Assembly (NCBI RefSeq): GCF_009857435.1
Contig: NZ_WWCK01000003.1
Location: 620,001 to 684,000 of the forward strand
Direction of reading: 5' to 3'
DNA: 64,000 bases
Origin: Duganella rivi
GTDB lineage: Bacteria > Pseudomonadota > Gammaproteobacteria > Burkholderiales > Burkholderiaceae_D
Shown: positions 46,129 to 54,161 of the stretch, in pieces
Layout: each line of letters begins with the position of its first letter
Position numbering within the stretch: position 1 is the stretch's first letter
Notes under the pieces: generated by a model
What the model saw: only the letters and a program-made list of their open reading frames with translations
What the model was told of the DNA's origin: nothing
Database searches by the model: none
Translations under genes and position numbers: made by a program

Positions 46129-46464
46129 ATGAGCACCCAAAATCGCCTGACCTTCATTGTGCATCTGCCGGCCAAGCCGGAACGCTATGCCGAACTGGAA
46201 GCCGGCGTGCGCCAAGTATTAACCGATATGTCGCACGAACCCGACTTCCTCGACTGCACCCTGCATCGTTCGCAGAACGATCCGAACACGCTGGTGGTGT
46301 ATGAAAGCTGGAGCTGCGACCGCGAATACTTCCTTCAGCACCACCTGCCGCGCCACTATCGCGCCGAGTTCGAACGCGAACTGCCTGGCCGCCTGGCAGG
46401 CAAGCGCCGCATCGAGTTTTTGAACGATGTCTCGCCGCCACTCCAGCTGCGCGCCAAGTCTTGA
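46129..46464 (+). CDS. Antibiotic-biosynthesis-monooxygenase (ABM) domain protein
   Basis: A 111-residue ferredoxin-like-fold protein with the ABM pattern LTFIVHLPAKPERYAELEAG, EPDFLDCTLHRSQNDPNTLV and YESW. Members oxidise quinols or act as small-molecule monooxygenases. ATG 46129 follows GAGAGGAACGTG; a GTG 3 nt earlier is also possible. It stands alone, 104 nt after the anti-sigma gene. Confidence 0.85.
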   Translation: MSTQNRLTFIVHLPAKPERYAELEAGVRQVLTDMSHEPDFLDCTLHRSQNDPNTLVVYESWSCDREYFLQHHLPRHYRAEFERELPGRLAGKRRIEFLNDVSPPLQLRAKS

Positions 46465-46557
46465 CTTACCAAAACAGCACCAATATACGGAAAACACGTA
46501 CGGGAAAGACTTCAGCAATGAAATATAATTCGTCATCTAGTTTAACGATTACATTCC

Positions 46558-48276
46558 ATGACTAAAGCAAATAATAACAATACAGCGGCGCCAGCCAACG
46601 GCAAGCGCTTTTCCCGACGCAAGTTTATTGGCGCTGTTGCCGGCGCCGCTGCAGTCTGGGGCGGTTACTCGGTCTTCTTCGGTGGCCAATTCCGTGCCGA
46701 TAAGGCAGATCGCTCGGTGGACGTGCTGCTGATTGGCGGCGGTATCATGAGCGCGACGCTTGGTGTTTATCTGTCCGAGCTGGAGCCGAACTGGACTTTT
46801 GAAGTGTTTGAGCGCTTGGACAAGGTGGCGGAAGAAAGCTCCAATGGCTGGAACAACGCCGGCACCGGCCACTCGGCGCTGTGCGAACTCAACTACAGCC
46901 CGATGGACGACCAGGGCAATGTGCAGATCGCCAAGGCGATTGAGATCAATGAGAGTTTCCAGATCTCCCGCCAATTCTGGTCGCACCAGGTGCGCAAGGG
47001 CGTACTGGGCAATCCGCGCGAATTTATCAACTCGACGCCGCACATGAACCTGGTGTTCGGCGAGGAGAACCGCGAGTTCATCCGCAAACGTGTTGCAGCG
47101 CTGAAGGCATCGCCGCTGTTTGCCGGCATGGAAATGACCACTGAACCGTCCAAGATCGCCGAGTGGGTGCCGATCATGATGGAAGGCCGTAAGCCGGACG
47201 AGGTGGTAACCGCCACTCGCTCGCCGCTCGGCACCGATGTCAACTTGGGCTCGATCACCCGCCAGTTCTACAAGCACCTGAGCCAAACCGTGGGCAGCAA
47301 GATTTCGACCGGCCACGAGGTGCGCTCGATCACCCGCAACGACGATGGCTCCTGGCGCGTGTCAGCTTTCGATATCAAGGATAGTTCCAAGATCCAAACC
47401 ATCGATGCGCGCCACATCTTCATCGGCGCGGGCGGCGCCGCATTGCCGCTGTTGCAGCTGTCGGGCATCGCGGAAGCCAAGCAGTACGGCGGCTTCCCGG
47501 TAGGCGGCGAATTCCTCGTCACCGATAACCCGGCCATTACCGCGCGCCACCTGGCCAAAGTCTACGGCCTGGCGGACACCGGTTCGCCACCAATGTCGGT
47601 GCCGCATCTGGACACCCGCGTACTCGACGGTAAAACCGTGCTGCTGTTCGGGCCGTTCGCCACGTGGTCGACCAAATTCCTCAAGAACGGCTCGTATTTC
47701 GACATCGCCAAGGCCACCACGCCATCGAACATCATCCCGCAACTGCAAGTCGGCGCGCATGAGTTTGCATTGGTCAAATACCTCGCTCAGCAATTGGAAC
47801 TGTCGCGCGAAGACAAGATGGACGCGCTGCGCCGCTACATGCCGGAAGCCAAGGATGAAGACTGGCGCCTGTGGCAAGCCGGCCAGCGCGTGCAGATCAT
47901 CAAGAATATGCCCGACAAGGGCGGCGTGCTGAAGCTGGGCACTGAGGTTGTGGTGTCGGCGGATCGTTCGGTGTCTGCATTGCTGGGCGCGTCGCCAGGC
48001 GGCTCCACCTCGCCGGCCATTATGCTGTCGCTGCTGGAGAAAGTGTTCCCGGATCGGATGAAAACTGCCGCTTGGCAGGCAAAGATTCACGAGATCGTGC
48101 CGTCATACGGCAAAAAGCTCAACGAACACCCAGAGTTACTGGCGGCCACTTGGGCCACCACTGCCGAAACGCTGCAACTGACGATCGCGTCGCCAAGCCT
48201 GGACGGCTTCGTGCCAAACAGCGTGCCCGCCAGCACCACCGGCGTGGTGAAAAAAGTGCCGGATATCGCACTGTAA
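46558..48276 (+). CDS. mqo: Malate:quinone oxidoreductase with Tat-like N-terminus
   Basis: A 572-residue FAD-dependent enzyme that oxidises malate to oxaloacetate and passes electrons to quinone. FAD motif VDVLLIGGGIMSATLGVYLS is near residue 55, followed by the Mqo signature SNGWNNAGTGHSALCELNY. The C-terminus ends in GVVKKVPDIAL. Before the FAD domain lie about 48 residues with KRFSRRKFIGAVAGAAAVWG, a twin-arginine signal pattern and hydrophobic stretch. This would export or anchor the enzyme at the periplasmic side, unlike the cytoplasmic-side enzyme of E. coli. A TATAAT lies at 46524-46529. Confidence 0.93.
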   Translation: MTKANNNNTAAPANGKRFSRRKFIGAVAGAAAVWGGYSVFFGGQFRADKADRSVDVLLIGGGIMSATLGVYLSELEPNWTFEVFERLDKVAEESSNGWNNAGTGHSALCELNYSPMDDQGNVQIAKAIEINESFQISRQFWSHQVRKGVLGNPREFINSTPHMNLVFGEENREFIRKRVAALKASPLFAGMEMTTEPSKIAEWVPIMMEGRKPDEVVTATRSPLGTDVNLGSITRQFYKHLSQTVGSKISTGHEVRSITRNDDGSWRVSAFDIKDSSKIQTIDARHIFIGAGGAALPLLQLSGIAEAKQYGGFPVGGEFLVTDNPAITARHLAKVYGLADTGSPPMSVPHLDTRVLDGKTVLLFGPFATWSTKFLKNGSYFDIAKATTPSNIIPQLQVGAHEFALVKYLAQQLELSREDKMDALRRYMPEAKDEDWRLWQAGQRVQIIKNMPDKGGVLKLGTEVVVSADRSVSALLGASPGGSTSPAIMLSLLEKVFPDRMKTAAWQAKIHEIVPSYGKKLNEHPELLAATWATTAETLQLTIASPSLDGFVPNSVPASTTGVVKKVPDIAL

Positions 48277-48295
48277 TTCATCTGCTCTGCGGTGA

Positions 48296-48321
48296 GTTGG
48301 GCGCCTGTGAAGGCGCCCAAC
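48296..48321. terminator. Hairpin terminator after mqo
   Basis: An 11-bp perfect stem (GTTGGGCGCCT / AGGCGCCCAAC) with a GTGA loop, 20 nt after the mqo stop. The following bases are only moderately T-rich. Confidence 0.7.
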
Positions 48322-48408
48322 TTCGTTTACCGAGGAGGACCCTGATCTGCCTCAACAACGACTTCGCTTCCGTTTGACGATGCCAATAACAAGGCATAGC
48401 ATGATCCA

Positions 48409-48716
48409 ATGGAAGCCCGAATCGCAAAACTTGAGGAATTTGCCGCCGTCGCAGTGAAAGACTGGCGCGCATAGAAGCACGCCTTGATCAAATGGCGACC
48501 AAGGCGGATTTGGCGGAAAAGGTCGGGGAGCTCAAGGCTGAGATTCAACGCAACGCCAACGAAACCATACGCTGGGTAGTTGGTACCGCCATCGTCATCA
48601 GCGTCGCGGCAATAACCGTGATGACCTTCGTGCTAAACAACGCTACGCCGAAAACTCCAGCAATGCCACCAATTCCGATCATCATCAACACCCAGCCACC
48701 ACCGGCGCCGAAATGA
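48409..48716 (+). pseudogene. Small coiled-coil/membrane protein, frameshifted
   Basis: The first part (48409 onward) reads MEARIAKLEEFAAVAVKD and then stops at TAG. One base out of phase, the sequence continues LARIEARLDQMATKADLAEK, a membrane helix (VVGTAIVISVAAITVMTFVL) and a Pro-rich end. Together they make a typical small protein found near phage and tRNA integration sites. A net 1-base loss (or 4-base deletion) near 48455 explains the break. Alternatively ATG 48492 begins a shorter intact 74-aa gene. Confidence 0.6.
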
Positions 48717-48746
48717 AAAAAGCCCGCACACAGTGCAGCCTTTTTT
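48716..48746. terminator. Possible ancestral terminator of tRNA-Val, now separated from it
   Basis: An imperfect hairpin (AAAAAAGCCCGCAC / GTGCAGCCTTTTTT, two mismatches) next to the tRNA fragment. It lies where the tRNA-Val transcript would have ended before insertion of the island. Confidence 0.5.
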
Positions 48747-48753
48747 GGAATTC

Positions 48754-48801
48754 TGGTGGGAAGTGCAAGTTTCGAACTTGCGCCCCCTGCAGTGTGAATG
48801 C
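48754..48801 (-). repeat. att direct repeat: 3' fragment of tRNA-Val (distal end of the integrated element)
   Basis: 48 nt identical, except one base (48783), to 57597-57644, the 3' part of the intact tRNA-Val including CCA. Both copies have the same orientation. Similarity extends a few bases beyond (GAATTC with a 1-nt gap). This is the typical product of site-specific integration into a tRNA 3' end. Confidence 0.9.
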
Positions 48802-49211
48802 CGTTGCCAAGGCCTTGCAATGCCATCATTGGGGAATTTTTCTCAAGGACACCTGAGAAAGTCAGAAAATTGCACCATTTCACACCCGCGATTGCACTCA
48901 CTAAAAAATTGAACATCAAAACGAGGTGTAAAAGGCGAAGGTTATTGCTCTACTTTTATTAGCGTAGATTCCGGGCCTCGGCCTTCGATAATTCCCGCTC
49001 CGCGACGTAGACCTCGAACACCACCCGGCGCGCTTCATCTGCTCCGGCCGGTCTCCATGCGCTGGCTTGATGTGAGGCCGCCTAGCTCGAAGATGGATTC
49101 AGACATCCAGACCAAGCTGTAATTGATCAGGCGCTTCTGCGGGAAGGTTGAAATCTGGTGCCCGTGCAGCTCAGCGCATGTTGGAAATCCTAACGTTAGG
49201 AGTGAACCGCC
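48802..49211. other. 410-nt gap with no supported gene
   Basis: The first half, next to the att repeat, is AT-rich with no reading frame of note. A short minus-strand frame (about 48960-49070) would encode EARRVVFEVYVAERELSKAEA and looks like the tail of a lost gene, but it has no start and no recognised family. The former integrase could have been here; it is not recognisable. Confidence 0.4.
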
Positions 49212-49911
49212 ATGTGTGTGAACTTTCTCCCACCAGACCATAGATGCTGGATGAAATCATGGGCGTGATCATCGACCTGCATGACTCGGGATTCTGGAAA
49301 ACGGAAACGTGGAAAGACTACGGCGCGCCAATCGTGCGCCGCAGTGCCGACGGCCAGCGCGAAGGCTTGCTCGCTAGCTACGGCATCGTGCCGCGCAAGC
49401 GGATCCCCGCCGGCGTCAAGCCGCTTGATACGATGAACACGCGCGCAGAGAAAGTCGGCCAGCTCCGCTCGTTTTCAGGGGCGTGGAAAAAATCACAGCT
49501 GTGCTTGGTGCCGATGCCCACCTTCTACGAACCGAACTACGAGAGTGATAAGCCGGTGCGCTGGGGCTTCGGCATGGCCGACGAGTCGATGTTGGCCGTG
49601 GCCGGCCTTTGGCGCGAATGAGACGGTGAGCACGGCCGGAGCACAGCTTCACGCAGTTAATAATCAATGCCGGCGAGCGCCCACTCATGCGCCGCTTCCA
49701 TAAGCCGGACGACGAGAAGTGCGCACTGGTGATCGTTCCGCAGGCGGAGCGGGATGATTGGCTAGGCTGCACGAACCCGGAGTTCGCGTGCAGCTTTCTA
49801 CGCCACTACCCCACCGAGCAAATGCGAGCATGGGAATTCCCGGTGCCGTCAAGATCGAAGAAAGTTGAGCTGGCACCACCAGGATCAGATTCGCAGATTG
49901 GATTGATATGA
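49212..49911 (+). pseudogene. SRAP-family (YedK/HMCES) abasic-site peptidase, two frameshifts
   Basis: SRAP proteins crosslink to abasic sites in single-stranded DNA through Cys2. AGGAGTG precedes ATG 49212, giving MCVNFLPPDHR with Cys2. The frame then shifts by one base near 49240 to continue LDEIMGVIIDLHDSGFWK, MNTRAEKVGQL and FYEP, the family's active-site pieces, ending at 49621. A second shift leads to QLIINAGERPLMRRFHKPDD and ALVIVPQAERDDWL, up to 49911. All three pieces are in the right order, so it was one gene, now broken by two single-base losses. Confidence 0.85.
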
Positions 49912-49949
49912 GCAAAGATTTTTCCAGCGATCCAACATAACTGCGCCTT

Positions 49950-50597
49950 TCAAGCGACATCTAAGCGAGCAATTTTCAACAGCTTCGAGAACGCTACCGT
50001 TCCGGTAATGGGATCCAAAGCATTCAGAAAAATCTGACTACGCGTGATTATGTCGGCAGGCGCAAATAGCCAATCGTCGTCGTCGATGCGTTTAATAATG
50101 TTGGAATGAAGTTGTTTGAAGTTTGGATCATCCCTATCTAATTCGACCAACATGTTAGAGCCAGCGGCTGACTTCGCCACAAGGGCTTGAGCTTTGAAAG
50201 CAAATGCATCCTCGCGCGTGCGTGCGAGCCCAGCCCAGTTGTGGAAAAACTGATCAACTAATTTGAACTCATCTGGATTTAATTCACCGACAAAAAGATG
50301 CTTATATTTCGCCCAGGTATTGTCAGGCCAGATAACCTTAAACCATGATTGCGGGGTGTCATGCGTTTTCACGCCATCAACTGCTGATTCCGCATTCCTG
50401 ATATCCAATACAATTATCTTCGCAGCATTCTCCAACTCGTTTGATCTGCCGAGTGCATAGACTAGTAATGCAATATACCCAACCGCCGCAGTGACTACAC
50501 CTGCAACTCGGTCGCCCGGCACGTTGCAAAACTCCAATAGCGTGAAGAGCACGCCAAACAAAGCAAGATAATACGCCGTCAGTCTCAATATTTTCAT
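49950..50597 (-). CDS. Island cargo protein 1: hypothetical, N-terminal membrane segments
   Basis: A 215-residue intact protein of unknown family. Two hydrophobic segments occupy residues ~5-25 and ~33-50 (LALFGVLFTLLEF; VAGVVTAAVGYIALLVYAL). The rest is soluble and mildly acidic, with Trp-rich (SWFKVIWPDNTWAKYKHLF) and helical parts. The DNA is visibly AT-richer than the phage relics on both sides, suggesting separate acquisition. No clear ribosome site. It may be a prophage-encoded exclusion or defence protein; this is a guess from position and architecture. Confidence 0.7.
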   Translation of the reverse strand: MKILRLTAYYLALFGVLFTLLEFCNVPGDRVAGVVTAAVGYIALLVYALGRSNELENAAKIIVLDIRNAESAVDGVKTHDTPQSWFKVIWPDNTWAKYKHLFVGELNPDEFKLVDQFFHNWAGLARTREDAFAFKAQALVAKSAAGSNMLVELDRDDPNFKQLHSNIIKRIDDDDWLFAPADIITRSQIFLNALDPITGTVAFSKLLKIARLDVA

Positions 50598-50673
50598 GAT
50601 CTTTTGATCTAACTAAGGTTGCCTATGTTAGCACGGTGCAACACCTAATTCCGACACCGAGCTATGATTGCCT

Positions 50674-50931
50674 CTAGCGCCGACTCATACTTTCGCCCCT
50701 GCGGCCAATCGCTGGAGTGTCTATCCCGGCGCGCAGCTCGGCGGTCATGCGGCGCTCGGCCGACCGTTCTGTACGGGCTTGGTCACGGCCGCTGGCTGCC
50801 GCCCCCCATAGCGCCCCACCAGTTGCGCCTCCGATCAGCAATACACAAGCGAGAGCAAATGTGGTGATCTTCCACAACTGCCCCACCAGAGCGCCGCCGG
50901 CACCGGCGGCAACCTCGGAAAGAGGGTTCAC
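50674..50931 (-). CDS. Rz-like lysis accessory protein (putative spanin)
   Basis: 85 residues with GTG start, overlapping the upstream endolysin stop as GTGA. One membrane segment (ITTFALACVLLIGGATGGALWG) sits at ~22-44, followed by a charged helix (SGRDQARTERSAERRM). Size, position after the endolysin and topology suggest an inner-membrane spanin or another lysis protein. GGGGGCTC lies upstream as a possible ribosome site. It appears intact, although its endolysin partner is broken. Confidence 0.6.
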   Translation of the reverse strand: MNPLSEVAAGAGGALVGQLWKITTFALACVLLIGGATGGALWGAAASGRDQARTERSAERRMTAELRAGIDTPAIGRRGESMSRR

Positions 50932-51632
50932 AGCGAGCCCCCGACCGCGACGTATTTTGCCGGCCGCACCAGAAACACATTGTTCACGTGCTCGCGGTTG
51001 ATGTCGCACGCCGAGCGGCCGCCGTACAGCGGCTGGCGTGACTTCAGACAGTGATGCTCCACGTGCCCTAACCACTGCGCTGGATCGCAAGCCTTGGCCA
51101 GCGGGCAGGCGCGGCGCTCGCGCTACACGCCACCCGGGCCGCCGTTGTAGCCAGCATCACCGAACTCCAACGCCGCCGGCGTCTGGCGGAACTGGCGCGC
51201 CGAGTCGCGAGACATCAGCACCGGAGCACGAAATTACAGATCAGGCCGCTGGTACACGTTCGTCCAATTCAATGCGCCTAGCTCGGTGCCGTACCGCACA
51301 CGCAGATCGGACAGCGCGTCAAAGCGCGTACTTCCATAGACACGATAGGCGCGCGTGATCTGGCAGACGCCAGCGCCCTCTTCCCACTCGGTCTTCAACT
51401 TGGCGTCCGGATTCCAGCAACCTCGCGATCGCAAGCTAATGCACGACTTCTGCTCGACCAGACTGGCCAGTAGAACCGGGGGGCGCGGCCACAAGCGCTG
51501 CTGCTCGGCCTTTAGCAGTGGCATGTACTTCACGGCGCCGGCTGGCAGTTGGTCGACCACGTACGCACGCGGCGAGAACACCAGCAGCAGACCGACCAGT
51601 ACGATGGCGATCGCGATCTCGATCAGCGCCAA
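50928..51632 (-). pseudogene. Phage endolysin (lysozyme-like) with two in-frame stops
   Basis: The frame starts (probably TTG 51632) with a membrane/SAR-like segment (AIAIVLVGLLLVF), then LLASLVEQKSCISL (catalytic-Glu region), RGCWNPDAKLKTEWEEGAG and ITRAY, as in phage transglycosylase-type endolysins. TAA at 51234-51236 interrupts it. Reading on in the same frame gives LMSRDSARQFRQTPAALEFG and DAGYNGGPGGV, then TAG at 51123-51125, then CDPAQWLGHVEHHCLKS and CDINREHVNNVFLVRPAKYV to 50928. The continuity of sense in one frame shows one gene with two nonsense codons. Confidence 0.75.
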
Positions 51633-51802
51633 GCCGGCGCCGCGATGAATGCCAGCATCAAGATCGCGACCAAAGTCCAGAAGACACCATACGCCAAGTC
51701 TAGCGCTTTGATGTGTTCCAAGAGCAGCCAGAAAAGCAGCGACGTGGCTATCAGCGAGCGCGTAGGCAACGACGAGCACTTGATCTTCGTTTGCTTTTTC
51801 AT
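51623..51802 (-). CDS. Holin-like small membrane protein
   Basis: 59 residues with two hydrophobic stretches (LIATSLLFWLLLEHI; YGVFWTLVAILMLAFIAA) and a basic N-terminus. An excellent ribosome site (GAGGTGAGC) precedes ATG 51802. It overlaps the start of the endolysin frame by 10 nt, the usual holin-endolysin order. No specific holin family is recognised. Confidence 0.65.
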   Translation of the reverse strand: MKKQTKIKCSSLPTRSLIATSLLFWLLLEHIKALDLAYGVFWTLVAILMLAFIAAPAWR

Positions 51803-51875
51803 GCTCACCTCGGATAAAAGAACCACCAGCGCGCGGCCGGCGGCAAAGGTTCAGCAGGCACTGAACGGGAGAAGC

Positions 51876-51949
51876 TGGAGCGGCTGCGGGGAATCGAACC
51901 TCGGTCATAGGCTTGGAAGGCCTATGCCCTATCATTGAGCTACAAACAC
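51876..51949 (-). tRNA. tRNA-Gly(UCC)-like gene, degenerate
   Basis: On the minus strand the D-arm (TAGCTCAATGATAGGGCA), anticodon arm (TAGGC-CTTCCAA-GCCTA; anticodon TCC) and T-loop (GGTTCGATTCC) are all present, ending in CCA. The acceptor stem has several wobbles and a T-C mismatch, and the T-stem has an A-C mismatch. It may be a phage-borne tRNA losing function. Confidence 0.75.
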
Positions 51950-52113
51950 ATTTACTACTATGCCTCCCTACGGTCTCGTCCTCTGCCGTAGCTTCGGGAC
52001 TAACGCAGGTGCAGTGAATCAATAATTATCTGATGTAATGACATCCCCCCTCTCTGAGGAGGGTGCAAAAACTGAGAATCCATGGTAGATTGATAATTTC
52101 CAAGGGGAAAATC

Positions 52114-53067
52114 ATGCCGGAGTGGAATATATACGCTGTGCAACGAGAAGGAGGCTTCTACCCCTCGACTGATCGTGGCTTGACCGAATTTGATGTGGTA
52201 GGCCACACTTCCCATGTTGATTCCGCCATCAATATTATCCTAGAAGGCGGCATTAAACCTGCATTGGTCTTTGATAAATCTCAGTTGAATGAAAGCCGCA
52301 TTCAGGTGGGTTGGTTAAGTCCGAATCACTGGGTGCGCGGATATCGATACGGAAATATCCAATTTGAATTCAAGTTTGACGATCTCATTTATGGCAAAAA
52401 TTTCTATTGGGTGGAGGCCATTGATGATTATACTCCGTCCGCTTGCCGCATACTTATAACAGACCAAGATAGATCAGCGCAGCTGGTCGAATACGATCCG
52501 ACATTACGCGATGGACCGTGGTGGCATGATAAAGATAACAACACCCATTTTTACAATGGAAAATTTTGCCTCGAATTTATGTTTGAGGAAAAAATCCCGT
52601 TGACGTTACTCTCTGGGTTCAGATTTGTGGATCACCACGCCCAGTTTTGCTCTGTCCATCGCTACAGCCAACACAGATGCGACCAACTGGGTGATAATGC
52701 TGCAATTGGCGGCGCTAAATTTCTTCTCAAAGCGTCTGCCAGAGCGGTCGATCTATCTGATGTATCGGGTTATTTTTTCTACCAACCAGATAAATTCGAC
52801 TCAGATTTTCAACTTGCAGTTTCAAAAATTCCAAGACTAATAACAGTACACGACAACTATGGCGGACCAATCACAATTCGTAGCCGAAATCGGATGGGTT
52901 TAGCGCGCGCCACCTTGAATGCCATCGTTTGTGACCGTCTACAGGAAGCTTCAGAAATTCTCAATCTTTTTGATGAAGAAGAGACATTTGTGACATCTCT
53001 AGCAGAAGTGATATTGGACACCGTCGGGTCAGGCCCGATAGCGCCAATTATAAATGCCTTGTCATGA
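52114..53067 (+). CDS. Island cargo protein 2: hypothetical soluble protein, possible toxin/ADP-ribosyl-type fold
   Basis: A 317-residue intact protein. AAGGGG precedes ATG 52114 with good spacing; an upstream start at 52063 is less likely. No membrane segment or signal. A conserved-looking N-terminal core reads VVGHTSHVDSAINIILEGGI, WLSPNHWVRGYRYGNIQFEF and FYWVEAI. His-Thr-Ser followed by 'IL..GGI' and 'W-L-S-P-N' recalls ADP-ribosyltransferase-type or KptA-like folds, but this is a weak resemblance. The DNA is AT-rich and the gene lies between phage lysis genes and a Q relic on the opposite strand. Confidence 0.7.
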   Translation: MPEWNIYAVQREGGFYPSTDRGLTEFDVVGHTSHVDSAINIILEGGIKPALVFDKSQLNESRIQVGWLSPNHWVRGYRYGNIQFEFKFDDLIYGKNFYWVEAIDDYTPSACRILITDQDRSAQLVEYDPTLRDGPWWHDKDNNTHFYNGKFCLEFMFEEKIPLTLLSGFRFVDHHAQFCSVHRYSQHRCDQLGDNAAIGGAKFLLKASARAVDLSDVSGYFFYQPDKFDSDFQLAVSKIPRLITVHDNYGGPITIRSRNRMGLARATLNAIVCDRLQEASEILNLFDEEETFVTSLAEVILDTVGSGPIAPIINALS

Positions 53068-53369
53068 TTTCATGAGAGGCTATTCGCAGATTGCTTAGTA
53101 TCGTTGCTGCCCGCGACCTGTTTGCTTGATGCTGAACCTCAGGCTCGCAGCCCCTGTCGCGTACTTTATCTAGTTCGACGCCACCGGCACCGTCTCACCT
53201 TTGCCGGTGCCTTTATTTAATTGATGAGACTCGAAGCCTGCATTACGAGTGCAGAGAGTGTATAGAACTGAACGTTAATAAACTCGAATAATGAAGTCAA
53301 CACTTACGCATCCGACCGAGATACAGTCCCCACCTAGGTCATGCGTATCAGCCATTTAGGTTCATTAGA
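53068..53369. other. 302-nt gap with a relic of a Q-type zinc-finger gene
   Basis: No intact gene. At 53170-53214 the sequence is clearly similar to 54260-54308 (both contain CGCC..CCGGCACC..CTC.CCTTT.CCGGTGCCTTT). On the minus strand this encodes the end of the Q-like antiterminator. It is therefore a second, shorter relic of that gene. Confidence 0.6.
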
Positions 53370-54089
53370 CTATTTCGATTTATCATCATGAAGTGTATTT
53401 GAAAACGCAGTGTCTAATTCCATCGCCCGATTAACCATTTCCGTAATCGCAACATCCGTACCATCGTCCTTAGAAAGAAAGTAAAGTGGAACATTTGGAA
53501 ATGTCGCTACTAACTGACTATTATCGAAACTGTTAAAAATCCTTAAATTATAAAACTCAGTTGCCTTTAACATTAAGTCCTTGTTCAAATATTTTTCGTA
53601 ACTCTGCAAATCTTTCCAAAATTTTTCTCGCCCTGCTAGGCTTGCTTTATTCATTGTTAGCGCAATGGACAAAAAAGGATTTGTGCTTTCCACATACGCC
53701 GGATCTCGGGCTGGCTTATTCAAATTCAAGCCTGATAGGCATTTAAAAAAAATATCGTCTTTGAGAGACTCTATTCGCATGAAATCTGATCCTGTGGAGC
53801 ATTGGCGGTATAAGACATTTATACCGCCGAGAGATTTTCGTAGACTAGCTGATAGTGCTTGGCCTGCAATAGATTCAGCGACGCGCGCCGAAACCGCATC
53901 GGCTTCGGCCTTCGACGCCGTTTGGTGCGTTTTATACAGCGTGATTCCAACCATCGAGGCCGAAATTAGTAATGCGAACCACCCTATCGGGGTCAATGCT
54001 CGAAGACCAGACTTTGCCGGATCTTTTGTTTTCCCCAAGGTTGCAACAAGGGTCGCGACGAAGCCCAATACTATGAATATGTAGTCCAT
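53370..54089 (-). CDS. Island cargo protein 3: hypothetical, N-terminal membrane segments
   Basis: A 239-residue intact protein. The start at 54089 is chosen for its spacing to TTGAGG; a second ATG lies 6 nt earlier. Two hydrophobic segments (IFIVLGFVATLVATLG; IGWFALLISASMVGITLY) are followed by a helical linker (HQTASKAEADAVSARVAES) and a mixed C-terminal domain. No family is recognised. The DNA is AT-rich compared with neighbours. The layout resembles cargo protein 1. Confidence 0.7.
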   Translation of the reverse strand: MDYIFIVLGFVATLVATLGKTKDPAKSGLRALTPIGWFALLISASMVGITLYKTHQTASKAEADAVSARVAESIAGQALSASLRKSLGGINVLYRQCSTGSDFMRIESLKDDIFFKCLSGLNLNKPARDPAYVESTNPFLSIALTMNKASLAGREKFWKDLQSYEKYLNKDLMLKATEFYNLRIFNSFDNSQLVATFPNVPLYFLSKDDGTDVAITEMVNRAMELDTAFSNTLHDDKSK

Positions 54090-54161
54090 CGTCATCCTCA
54101 AGAAAATCTACAAGAAGAAACTATGAGGATACATTGGCCACATTTCATTGACAATAAAACA

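Noticed and set aside
48545-48919. Minus-strand 124-codon frame across the left att repeat
   Set aside because: It reads through the tRNA fragment and terminator and has no protein-like signature; not taken as an integrase remnant.
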